Shown here: positions 54,723-63,291 of the stretch, piece after piece
Numbering within the stretch: the first letter of the stretch is position 1
How the letters are laid out: each line of letters begins with the position of its first letter
Assembly: GCF_020150815.1 (NCBI RefSeq)
Contig: NZ_CP083723.1
Coordinates: 1,054,001-1,118,000, forward strand
Reading direction: 5' to 3'
DNA: 64,000 bases
Source: Haloprofundus salilacus
GTDB taxonomy: Archaea; Halobacteriota; Halobacteria; Halobacteriales; Haloferacaceae
Position numbers and translations under genes: made by a program
Notes under the pieces: generated by a model
Database searches by the model: none
Seen by the model: the letters and a program-made list of their open reading frames with translations, nothing else
Told to the model about the DNA's origin: nothing

Positions 54723-57700
54723 TCAGTCCAGCGCCGTCGCGAGTTTCTCGACGGGGTGCGGCGGTTCTTCGTCGGTCGCCACGTCGCCGAGTTGCGTCCG
54801 ACAGGAGGCACCCGGCGCGACGACAGTCCCGCCCGCGTGTTCGACCTGTTCGGCCAGAATCCCGCCGATGGCCTCGCTCATCGAATGGTGCTCGGCCTCG
54901 TAGCCGAACGACCCGGCCATCCCGCAGCAGCCGGAGTCGAGCGCTTCGACGTCGTAGCCTGCCCGTCGGAGCACACCGACGGCGTGGTGGTCTTTCTTCG
55001 TCGCCTTCTGGTGGCAGTGACCGTGGTAGGTGAGGAACTCGCGGTGCTTGCGCTCGGCGAAGGAGATCTCCTCGTCGAGGCGGAACGTGTCGACGTACTC
55101 CAGTATCCCGTACGTCCCGGCGGCGACGACGCCCACGTCGGTGTCGAGCGTCTCGCCGGGGCTTCGCTCTTCGGCCTTCGTCGGCTCCGTCACCGTGGCG
55201 GGCTCCTCCCCGAGCAGGTCGAGGTAGTCTGACTGGAACATCACCGCGTCGGAGGGTTCGACGACAACGACGTCCCAGCCGTCTCGGACCCGCGGGGCGA
55301 GCGTCTCGACGTTCGACTCGGCGGTATCGTACGCTTTGCTCAGAAAGCCCTTCGAGAACGCCGGGCGACCGCTGTCGACGACGTTGCCGGGCACGTCCAC
55401 GTGGACGCCGGCGGCTTCCAACACCCTGACGGCCGCCTTCCCCGCCTCGGGGTGGTTGAAGTTCGTGTACGTGTCCGGCAGTAACAGCGCCTTGCGGGTC
55501 GCCTGCGACTCAGGGACGCGCGACCCGCCGCGACTCTCGAACCACGCCGCGAACGGTTGGGCGTAGAACGTCGGCAGCGTTCGCTCGCTCGCGATACCGA
55601 CCGTCTTCTCCAGCAGTGTCCGCGCGCCGGGTACTTTCGTCGCCCAGTTCGAGAACGGTGCGAAGCGCGACCCGAGCGACGAGAGCCGGTCGATGTTGGC
55701 GAACATGCGGTCGCGGAGGCTCGCGCCGTGGCGCTGGTGGTACTCGTGAGTCACTTCGGCTTTCAGCTTCGCCATGTCCACCTCGCTCGGACAGTCGCGC
55801 GCGCAGCCCTTGCAGCCGATACAGAGGTCCATCACCTCGTGCATGAACTCCACGTCGAACTGCTCGTCTTCGCTCAAATCGCCGCTCATCGCCTGCCGGA
55901 GCATGTTCGCGCGGCCCCGCGTCGACAGACTCTCCTCGTCGGCCGCGCGGTAGGTTGGACACATCACTCCTCCCACCGTGGACTGCCCGCCGCGACAGCC
56001 GCCGCAGCCGTGGCAGAGTTCGACCATCCCCTGAAAGCCGTTCTCGTTCTCCCAGCTCAGCGTCGGCTCCAGTCCAGCGTCGAACTCGTACTCCGGCGAA
56101 AACCGGAGGTTCTCCGTCATGTCGACGTCCCCGCAGACGTTTCCGGGGTTCAGAATCCAGTCGGGGTCGTACGCCGTCTTCAGGTCGCGGAACACCTGCC
56201 ACAGGTGGTCGCCATACAGCTTGCGGTTCCACTGGGTCCGCGCGCGCCCGTCGCCGTGTTCACCCGACACCGACCCGCCGTACTCGACGACGAGATCCGT
56301 CGCCGCGTCGGCGATCGCCTCCATCTCCGCGACGCCCTCTATGGTTTTGGTGTTCGTCAGCGGGCGGATGTGCAGCACGCCCGGCCCGGCGTGGGCGTAG
56401 TAGCTGGCGAACGTCTCGTGGTCGTCGAGAATCTCCTGGAAGTCGGCGACGTACGCGGGCAGGTTCTCGGCCGGAATCGCGGTGTCCTCGATGTAGGCGA
56501 TGTGTTTCGCGTCCGACGTGCGCGACAGCAGGATGGGAAGCCCGGATTTGCGCATCTTCCAGAACTTCGCTATCGTCTCGTCGTCGTGCGCTTCCATCGC
56601 CGTGACCGCGTAGCGTTCCTTGTCGCTCTTTTCGGCTGCGCCCGGCGTCGGGTCGGCCGCCGACACGTCTTTGCTCACGCGGTCGGCGACGAGGTCTGCG
56701 ACCTGCTGGCGGCCGTGGTCGTCGTTCTCGGCGTAGAACTCGACGAGCAGCACCGAGTCGGTTCCCTCGGGGAGCAAGCCGACCACGTCGGCGAACTCGG
56801 CGGTGTCGCGGGCCAAAGAGAGCAACACGTCGTCCATCACCTCGACGGCGGCGGGACCGTGTTCAAGGATGGGTGCGACGTCCTCCATAGCGTCGACGAC
56901 GCTCTCGTACGTCAACAGCGCGACCGACTTCGTGTTCGGGACGGGTTCGAGCGAGACGGTCGCCTCGGTGACGACGGCGAGCGTCCCCTCGCTCCCGGCG
57001 AGCAGGCGTGCGAGGTTGACGACGCTAGGTTCGCTGTCGGGGTCGATTTCCGAGTTGTCCGGCGTGCGACGTTCGCCGCGCGCCTCGTCGACGAGCATGT
57101 CGAGGTTGTAGCCCGAGACGTTGCGCTTCAGCTCCGGGTAGCGGGCGTCGATTTCTTCGGTCTCCTCGTCGAGGATGCGGACGACTTCGGCGTAGATGCG
57201 CGGCAGGAGGTCGCTGTCGGGTCCGTCGTCGCCCCACGCCTCCGCGTCGGGGTCGGCCTTCTCGCGGAGTTCGTCGACTGCGATGTCGCCAAACCTCGTC
57301 ACGGTGCCGTCGGCGAGGACGGCCTCGACTTCCTCGACGTAGTAGTCGGTCTTCCCGTACTTCAGTGAGTGCGACCCCGTCGAGTTGTTGCCGATAGCGC
57401 CGCCGATGGCGCTGCGGTCGCCCCACGCCGGGTCGGGCGCGAACTTCAGGCCGTGCGGGGCGAGTTCCTCGTTGAGTTCGCCGAGTATCGCACCGGCCTG
57501 CGCCGTCGCTCTTCTTTCACCGGGGTCGACGTCGACGACGCCGTCCATATAGCGCGAAAAGTCGAGGACGACCGCCTCGTTGACCGTCTGTCCGGCGAGA
57601 CTCGTGCCGCCGCCGCGCGGGAGGACGGGGATCTGCCGTTGCGCGCAGTAGCGGACGACCGCCGCCACGTCGGCCGTAGAGGTAGGAAAGACGACGCCGA

Positions 57701-57917
57701 CGGGGGTCACCTCGTAGGCGGAGGCGTCCGTCGCGTACAGTTGTCGGGTGTAACTGTCGAAGCGGACGTCGCCGTCGATGCGCGATTCGAGGTCGCGGAC
57801 GACGCCCGGTCTGGCGACGTCGTCGCTCCGGTAGTCGTAGTTCGCGGCGGCGTCCGTCGAGGGGTCTGCGTCCGTCGACGAATCCGCGGACGCGGGAGGC
57901 GAAGAGTGAGATGCCAT
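54723..57917 (-). CDS. FAD/Fe-S D-lactate (or glycolate-type) dehydrogenase fusion
   Basis: 1064 residues. FAD-binding PCMH domain (RGGGTSLAGQTV at 101; DRSAIGGAIGNNSTGSHS), FAD-oxidase C-terminal domain with HAGPGVLHIRPL and SGEHGDGRARTQW, two 4Fe-4S motifs (CHGCGGCRGG about 636; CIGCKGCARDCP about 698) and a Cys-rich CCG domain ending DSGCCGMAGSFGYEAEHHS (about 992). This is the DLD/GlpC-like fusion used to oxidise D-lactate and feed electrons to the respiratory chain. It is membrane-associated or cytosolic with no export signal. It lies divergent from lutC-lutB, so together they form a lactate-utilisation locus. Confidence 0.92.
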   Translation of the reverse strand: MASHSSPPASADSSTDADPSTDAAANYDYRSDDVARPGVVRDLESRIDGDVRFDSYTRQLYATDASAYEVTPVGVVFPTSTADVAAVVRYCAQRQIPVLPRGGGTSLAGQTVNEAVVLDFSRYMDGVVDVDPGERRATAQAGAILGELNEELAPHGLKFAPDPAWGDRSAIGGAIGNNSTGSHSLKYGKTDYYVEEVEAVLADGTVTRFGDIAVDELREKADPDAEAWGDDGPDSDLLPRIYAEVVRILDEETEEIDARYPELKRNVSGYNLDMLVDEARGERRTPDNSEIDPDSEPSVVNLARLLAGSEGTLAVVTEATVSLEPVPNTKSVALLTYESVVDAMEDVAPILEHGPAAVEVMDDVLLSLARDTAEFADVVGLLPEGTDSVLLVEFYAENDDHGRQQVADLVADRVSKDVSAADPTPGAAEKSDKERYAVTAMEAHDDETIAKFWKMRKSGLPILLSRTSDAKHIAYIEDTAIPAENLPAYVADFQEILDDHETFASYYAHAGPGVLHIRPLTNTKTIEGVAEMEAIADAATDLVVEYGGSVSGEHGDGRARTQWNRKLYGDHLWQVFRDLKTAYDPDWILNPGNVCGDVDMTENLRFSPEYEFDAGLEPTLSWENENGFQGMVELCHGCGGCRGGQSTVGGVMCPTYRAADEESLSTRGRANMLRQAMSGDLSEDEQFDVEFMHEVMDLCIGCKGCARDCPSEVDMAKLKAEVTHEYHQRHGASLRDRMFANIDRLSSLGSRFAPFSNWATKVPGARTLLEKTVGIASERTLPTFYAQPFAAWFESRGGSRVPESQATRKALLLPDTYTNFNHPEAGKAAVRVLEAAGVHVDVPGNVVDSGRPAFSKGFLSKAYDTAESNVETLAPRVRDGWDVVVVEPSDAVMFQSDYLDLLGEEPATVTEPTKAEERSPGETLDTDVGVVAAGTYGILEYVDTFRLDEEISFAERKHREFLTYHGHCHQKATKKDHHAVGVLRRAGYDVEALDSGCCGMAGSFGYEAEHHSMSEAIGGILAEQVEHAGGTVVAPGASCRTQLGDVATDEEPPHPVEKLATALD

Positions 57918-58076
57918 TGGTATGTGTTGTGTGGTATCGAACTATAAACGTCCGGACGCGACGGCGTCGACTCCCGGAGTCGTCCGCCTCCCCCGCAGAT
58001 TCCTCGCACTCTGCCCGGTTCGTTTCAGGTTTCTACAACCGGAAACACAATGGTGCGCCCCACGCTACGTGGTGAC

Positions 58077-58574
58077 ATGAGTTCAGGAACGGTTTCGGCG
58101 TTCGAGCGATCACTCGGACGCCTCGACGTAGGGGTGGCCCGAACGAGCGCCGACGCGCTGGACGACGCGCTCGGGTCGGCGACCCTCGACCCAGTCGTCG
58201 GTGCACCGCTGCCGTTCGAGAACTGCTCGCTGCCCGACTGGATTCCGACCGACCCGACGCCCGCCGACCTAAAGCGTGCGAAGACGGGCGTCACGGCCGC
58301 GGAGTTGGCTATCGCCGATTACGGCAGCGTCGTGATTCGCGCGACGCCGGACCCCACCGAGCAGGTGAGTCTGTTCTGCGACCGCCACGTCGCCGTCGTC
58401 CGCGCCGAGGACGTGGTCCCCGGCATGTCCGAGGCGTTCGAGCGACTCGCCGAGTGGACTGCCGCGGGCGACAGCGCCATCATCGCCACGGGACCGAGCG
58501 CGACCGCCGACATGGGCGCGCTCGTGAAGGGCGCGCACGGACCGAAGGAGGTCTGGGTGGTGGTCGTCGAATGA
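58077..58574 (+). CDS. lutC: LutC/LUD-domain protein
   Basis: 165 residues. LUD domain (PF02589) with GVTAAELAIADYGSVVIRAT, LFCDRHVAVVRAEDVVPGM, IIATGPSATADMGALVKGAH and PKEVWVVVVE. LutC-type proteins act with LutA and LutB in L-lactate oxidation. ATG 58077 is used; the stop overlaps the next start (ATGA, 58571-58574), so translation is coupled. Confidence 0.9.
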   Translation: MSSGTVSAFERSLGRLDVGVARTSADALDDALGSATLDPVVGAPLPFENCSLPDWIPTDPTPADLKRAKTGVTAAELAIADYGSVVIRATPDPTEQVSLFCDRHVAVVRAEDVVPGMSEAFERLAEWTAAGDSAIIATGPSATADMGALVKGAHGPKEVWVVVVE

Positions 58575-60784
58575 GTTCGACGCGCGACGAGAAGGCGGCG
58601 AGGATTCGTCACTTCCTCGCCACCGAGGGCGACGCCGTCGCCGAGGGCACCCGCGGGTTCAACGCCGGTCGCTACGAGTCGGTCGCGAGACTCGACGACT
58701 ACGAGGAACTGAAAGACAGCGCCCGCGCCATCAAGAAGGACGCCATCGACCGACTGCCCGAACTCGTCGACCAACTTCGGGAGTCGGTCGAAGCCAACGG
58801 CGGCACACTCTACGTCGCCGCCGACGCAGCCGACGCCAACCGGTACGTTCGCGAGGTGGTCGAGGGCGAGGACGCCGAAACCGTCGTCAAGAGCAAGTCG
58901 ATGACCACCGAGGAACTGGAGGTCAACGACGAACTCCAGTCGGCGGGAGTCGACGTAGTCGAGACCGACCTCGGCGAGTGGGTGCTCCAACTGGCCGACG
59001 AAGCGCCGTCGCACATCGTCGCGCCCGCCATCCACAAATCACGCGAGGGTATCGCCGACCTGTTCGAGGCGACGTTCGACCTCGACGAACCGCTCGAAAC
59101 CGCCGTGGAACTGACGATGTTCGCCCGCGAGAAACTGGGCGAGCGCATCGCCGACGCCGACGTGGGGATGACCGGCGCGAACTTCATCGCCGCCGACTCC
59201 GGGACGCTCATGCTCGTCACGAGCGAAGGCAACGCGAGAAAATCCGTTGTCGTCCCCGACACGCACGTCGCCGTCGCGGGCGTCGAGAAGATCGTCCCCT
59301 CGGTCAGCGACTTCCAGCCGTTCGTCGAACTCATCGGGCGCTCCGGCACCGGACAGGACATCACCTCGTACATCTCGCTTTTCACGCCGCCGGTCGACTC
59401 GCCGACCGTCGAGTTCGACGCACCGGACGTCCCGATGACCGACGGCGACGTAGACCGGGAGTTCCACCTCGTGCTCGTCGACAACGGGCGGATGGCGATG
59501 CGCGAGGACGACCAGTTGAAGGAGACGCTCTACTGCATCCGCTGTTCGGCGTGCGCGAACTCCTGCGGCAACTTCCAGAGCGTCGGCGGGCACGCCTTCG
59601 GCGGCGAGACGTACTCCGGCGGCATTGCCACCGGGTGGGAGGCCGGCATCGAGGGGCTGGACGTGGCCGCCGAGTTCAACGACCTCTGTACCGGCTGTTC
59701 GCGCTGCGTGAACGCCTGTCCGGTGAAGATAGATATTCCGTGGATAAACACGGTCGTCAGAGACCGCATCAACCGAGGAGAAGGAGGAAAACTCGACTTC
59801 CTCGTCGAAGGACTCATCCCCGACGAGGAACCTGGGGGTCTGGACCTCGGCAAGCGCTTCTTCGGCAACTTCTCGACGGTGGCGAAACTCGGGAGTGCGA
59901 CGGCGCCCGTCTCGAACTGGGTCGCGAAGACGCGCCCCGCGCGCCGACTCATGGCCGAGACGGTCGGCGTCGACCCCCGGCGCGACCTCCCCTCGTTCGA
60001 ACGCGAGACGTTCCGCGTCTGGTTCGAAAAGCGCGGCGGATCGCAGGTGCCGCCCGCGAAGGCGAGGCGGGAAGCCGTCGTCTACCCCGACCTCTACACG
60101 AACCACGTGCAGGTCGAGCGCGGGAAGGCGGCGGTGCAGACGCTCGAAGCGCTCGGCGTCCACGTCGTCGTGCCCGACGTGCCGTCGAGCGGCCGCGCGC
60201 CGCTCTCGCAGGGGATGATTTCGACCGCCGAGCGGCACGCCCACGACGTGTACTCGGCCCTGGCCGAACACCTCGACGCTGACCGGGACGTCGTCGTCGT
60301 TGAGCCCTCCGACCTCGCGATGTTCCGCTGGGAGTACGAGAAGTTCCTCGCGCCGAAGTCGTTCGAGCGACTCGATATGCAGAGCTACGAGGTGATGGAG
60401 TACGTTTACGGGTTGCTCCACGCGGGGGCCGAACCGACCCTCCTCTCGACGCCCGACGAGGGCGACTCGGGCGTCGCCTACCACAGCCACTGCCAACAGC
60501 GGACGCTCGGTCTGGAGTCGCACACCGTCGCCGTCCTCGAAGACCTCGGCTACGACGTGGTCACCTCCGAGACGGAGTGCTGTGGGATGGCCGGGTCGTT
60601 CGGCTACAAATCCGAGTACTACGAACTGAGCATGGACGTCGGGGAGCCGATTCGCGAGCAGTTCGAGGCCGCGGACGCGGCGGACCGAACCGTCGTCGCC
60701 TCCGGTACCTCCTGTCTCGAACAGTTGGACGCGCTGCTGTCGCGACCGACGCGACATACCATCGAACTCGTCGCGCCGCGCTGA
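58571..60784 (+). CDS. LutB/LutA-type fusion: LUD, 4Fe-4S and CCG domains
   Basis: 737 residues. N-terminal LUD domain (about 60-310; VGMTGANFIAADSGTLMLVT), two 4Fe-4S motifs (CIRCSACANSCG about 322; CTGCSRCVNACP about 375), a linker, then a CCG-type Cys-rich region with HSHCQQRTLGLESHTVAVLE and ECCGMAGSFGYKSEYYELS (about 668). This places LutB and LutA functions in one chain. Together with LutC and the divergent FAD dehydrogenase it should oxidise lactate; the iron-sulfur clusters pass electrons to the membrane chain. ATG 58571 overlaps the lutC stop. Confidence 0.92.
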   Translation: MSSTRDEKAARIRHFLATEGDAVAEGTRGFNAGRYESVARLDDYEELKDSARAIKKDAIDRLPELVDQLRESVEANGGTLYVAADAADANRYVREVVEGEDAETVVKSKSMTTEELEVNDELQSAGVDVVETDLGEWVLQLADEAPSHIVAPAIHKSREGIADLFEATFDLDEPLETAVELTMFAREKLGERIADADVGMTGANFIAADSGTLMLVTSEGNARKSVVVPDTHVAVAGVEKIVPSVSDFQPFVELIGRSGTGQDITSYISLFTPPVDSPTVEFDAPDVPMTDGDVDREFHLVLVDNGRMAMREDDQLKETLYCIRCSACANSCGNFQSVGGHAFGGETYSGGIATGWEAGIEGLDVAAEFNDLCTGCSRCVNACPVKIDIPWINTVVRDRINRGEGGKLDFLVEGLIPDEEPGGLDLGKRFFGNFSTVAKLGSATAPVSNWVAKTRPARRLMAETVGVDPRRDLPSFERETFRVWFEKRGGSQVPPAKARREAVVYPDLYTNHVQVERGKAAVQTLEALGVHVVVPDVPSSGRAPLSQGMISTAERHAHDVYSALAEHLDADRDVVVVEPSDLAMFRWEYEKFLAPKSFERLDMQSYEVMEYVYGLLHAGAEPTLLSTPDEGDSGVAYHSHCQQRTLGLESHTVAVLEDLGYDVVTSETECCGMAGSFGYKSEYYELSMDVGEPIREQFEAADAADRTVVASGTSCLEQLDALLSRPTRHTIELVAPR

Positions 60785-60839
60785 CCCGTTCTGACGGTCC
60801 TCGCCCCGAGACGCTACCGACCGCGACGGCTGGCGAGGG

Positions 60840-61562
60840 TCAGTCGTCGGTCAACCCGTACGTCGCCGAGCTCTCGTCGTCGCCGCCCTCGTTCGGCGGT
60901 GATTCGTCGAGTTCGCTTCTCAACAGGAGGAACAACCCGAACAGGGTCGGCGAGAGAGCGCCCGCGACGAGGCTGCCGCCGAGGACCCCGAACCAGAGTC
61001 CGTCGCCCTCCGGAATCAGCGACGACCCGCCGGACGCGCCGCTGCCGGACGATGTTCCCCCGGGCCCGCCGTCGACGACGACGGCACCCTTCATCCCCAT
61101 CGCCTGGTGGGGGACGCAGGCGTACTTGACGATACTGTCCTCGTCGAACGTCTGCTCGAAGGTATGACCCGCGTCGCCGACGAGTTCGCTCTCGAAGCTC
61201 CTGTCCTCGGCGGCGACGTTGTGGACGCCGCCCTCGCCGCTCCACTTCCAGACGACCGTCGTTCCGGGGTCGACGCGCACCGCGGCCGGCGCGAAGCCGA
61301 AAGCGCCCCCGTTGCCCTCCGCACCGACGGTCACCGTCACCGTCGACTCTCCGCGCTTGTCGACGGTGCCGTCGAAGTTATCGACGCCGTCGAACCAGCC
61401 GCCGTAGTCCGGCTTGGACGCGGCGGCGACGCCGACGGGGTTCGACCCCGCTCCGGCGGCAGTGACGCCCGCACCGACGGCCAGCCCCCGGAGGACGGTC
61501 CGTCGGGTGGCCCGCGGCACAGACGCGCCCGCCTCGACGTCGCGGGGTGCGTCGACGCTCAT
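60840..61562 (-). CDS. Halocyanin-type blue copper protein, Tat-exported, C-terminal TM
   Basis: 240 residues. A twin-arginine signal (RATRRTVLRGLAVGAGVTAA), a plastocyanin-like domain with type-1 copper ligands: a His in GVHNVAAED (about 117) and the cluster YACVPHQAMGMKG (Cys, His and Met, about 148-160), followed by a Gly/Ser linker and a C-terminal membrane segment (LWFGVLGGSLVAGALSPTLF). A membrane-anchored electron carrier at the outer face. ATG 61562 overlaps the stop of the multicopper oxidase gene (ATGA), so translation of the two is coupled. Confidence 0.9.
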   Translation of the reverse strand: MSVDAPRDVEAGASVPRATRRTVLRGLAVGAGVTAAGAGSNPVGVAAASKPDYGGWFDGVDNFDGTVDKRGESTVTVTVGAEGNGGAFGFAPAAVRVDPGTTVVWKWSGEGGVHNVAAEDRSFESELVGDAGHTFEQTFDEDSIVKYACVPHQAMGMKGAVVVDGGPGGTSSGSGASGGSSLIPEGDGLWFGVLGGSLVAGALSPTLFGLFLLLRSELDESPPNEGGDDESSATYGLTDD

Positions 61563-62715
61563 CGTTCCGCCCCATCGTAGCCGGTGTACTCCATGAGACT
61601 CCGGAAGATGTCGGTGTCCATCGCCTCCTCGTAGACGACGGCACCCAGCATGCCGCCGGGGTAGAAGTCGCCGTTCATCACGTGGTTCACCTTGTGGCAG
61701 TGCATCAGGTAGATGCCCGGTTCGGCGTCGGCGGTGAACTCGATGGTCCGTCGCTCGGCGGGCGCGACGTTCGACACGTCCTGCTCGTACTGCGCGGCCT
61801 CCGGTATCTGCCCGCCGTCCTTCTCGACGAGGCAGAAGCGGTGGTTGTGGATGTGCAGCGGGTGGTTCATGTAGCCCGCGTTGACCCAGTGGACGCGAAC
61901 AGTGTCGCCGCGGCTGACGATGATGGGCGACCCGTCCTCGGGGTGGAACGTCCGGAGGGCGCTCTTGCCGTTGACCGTGAACACGTCCGGGCGACGGTTT
62001 CGCGGGTCGTACTGCGCGCTCTCGCCGGCCATCTGACGCGGAAGCCGCGAGTCCCACTCTTTGACGGTCATGAACACCTCGCGGTCGGCTGGTTCGTACC
62101 CCTTCGGGTCGACGCGGAAGATGCCGTACATCCCCATCTCGATGTGGCGGTGCGTCTGGTAGTGGCAGTGGTAGAGGTGGGTCCCCGGCACGTTCGCCGG
62201 GATGGTGTAGGTGTGCTTCTCGCGGGGTCGATGAGGATACCCGTCGTCGTCGGGACGCCGTCGTCCTTCCACACCTTCTGGACCCCGTGGAAGTGCAGTG
62301 TGTGAGGCCGCATCCCCTCGGTGTTGTCGAACGTCACCTCCATGTCGTTGCCCTCGGTCGTCCAGAGGATCGGTCCGGGGACGCTCGGTTCGCCGTCGTC
62401 GGCTTTGAACGCCCACACCTGCGGCAGTTCGACGGGGATGCCCATCGAGTCGAGCGGGTGGGCGGCGTGCCGCGCCGGTTGCGAGGAGAGCGTCACCTTC
62501 CCGCTCTGTTCGTCGACCTGCACGACTTCGGGCGGACTCGTCCACGGGAGCGATGACTCGGCGGCGTTCGTTTCTCCCCCGCTGCCGCTAACGGTCGCGG
62601 GGTCGTTCATTGGGGCCGAACAACCGGCGAGCGTCAACGCACCCGCGCCACCCGTCGCCGCCAGAAACTCACGTCGCGATACGCCGTTACCGGGTGCGCC
62701 TATCTCTCCCGTCAT
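61559..62715 (-). pseudogene. Multicopper oxidase gene with a 1-nt frameshift
   Basis: Two overlapping frames together encode one multicopper oxidase of about 385 residues. The N-terminal frame starts at ATG 62715 with a Tat/lipobox signal (SRREFLAATGGAGALTLAGC) and runs to VPTTTGILIDP; the second frame continues with HTYTIPANVPGTHLYHCHYQ to the end at 61559. The break is at about 62223, where GACCCCGCGAG would need one more G to read on as DPGEKHTYTIP. Copper motifs: HTLHFHG, HCHYQTHRHIEMGM, HPLHIHNHRF and HCHKVNHVMNGDF. Without a sequencing error or programmed shift the protein is truncated. A stop at 61559 overlaps the halocyanin start. Confidence 0.85.
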
Positions 62716-63000
62716 GCTACACTCGGTGATTGTGAGGCCTCGAGAATAATCCAGGACGATGATTCCCAACAACTGGGAACGGGATCGGTGCGTCGGAATC
62801 CGAACGAAAGCCGCTGACCCCGAGACTCGCCGACCGAGAACGGTCGGGCGTCGAGCGACGACCGCCGAAACGTCGACACCGAACCGCAAACCGCGATAGA
62901 GGGGCCGTTGCGGACGTGTCTGACCGGAGTCCATCCGGTGTCTGACGCTGACGCTCACGTTCTACGAACATTAAAGACCCGGGCCTCCATGAGGATGAGC

Positions 63001-63291
63001 ATGGACGGGACGCCACAAGAAATCACGACGCTCGTCGGCCGAGAGGTCTACTCCAATAACGGGGTGTACGTCGGCGAGGTCGAAGACGTCCGATTGGACC
63101 TCGACCAGGAGGTCGTCACCGGACTCGCGCTCGCCGAACTGAACCGAGAACTGTTCGAAGGTCGCATCCAGCGCGGCAAGGGAGTGCTCATCCCCTACCG
63201 CTGGGTTCGCGCCGTCGGCGACGTCATCCTCATCAACGACGTTATCGAACGCCTGAAACAACCGGAAGAAGAGACGGAAATCGCGGTCTAA
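63001..63291 (+). CDS. PRC-barrel domain protein
   Basis: 96 residues. ITTLVGREVYSNNGVYVGEV followed by DVRLDLDQEVVTGLALAELN, LIPYRWVRAVGDVILINDVI: a single PRC barrel, the fold found in RimM-type and membrane-photosynthesis proteins, here a small stand-alone haloarchaeal version. Starts at 62989 and 62995 are also possible; 63001 begins MDGTPQEI and is closest to family length. A TATA-like cattaaag lies about 30 bp upstream. Its stop overlaps the convergent DHH gene stop. Confidence 0.8.
   Translation: MDGTPQEITTLVGREVYSNNGVYVGEVEDVRLDLDQEVVTGLALAELNRELFEGRIQRGKGVLIPYRWVRAVGDVILINDVIERLKQPEEETEIAV

Noticed and set aside
55557-57368. 603-codon frame antisense to the FAD dehydrogenase
   Set aside because: Shadow; the real gene has FAD and Fe-S motifs over the whole length.
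59039-60757. 572-codon frame antisense to the LutB/LutA fusion
   Set aside because: Shadow of a motif-rich gene on the opposite strand.
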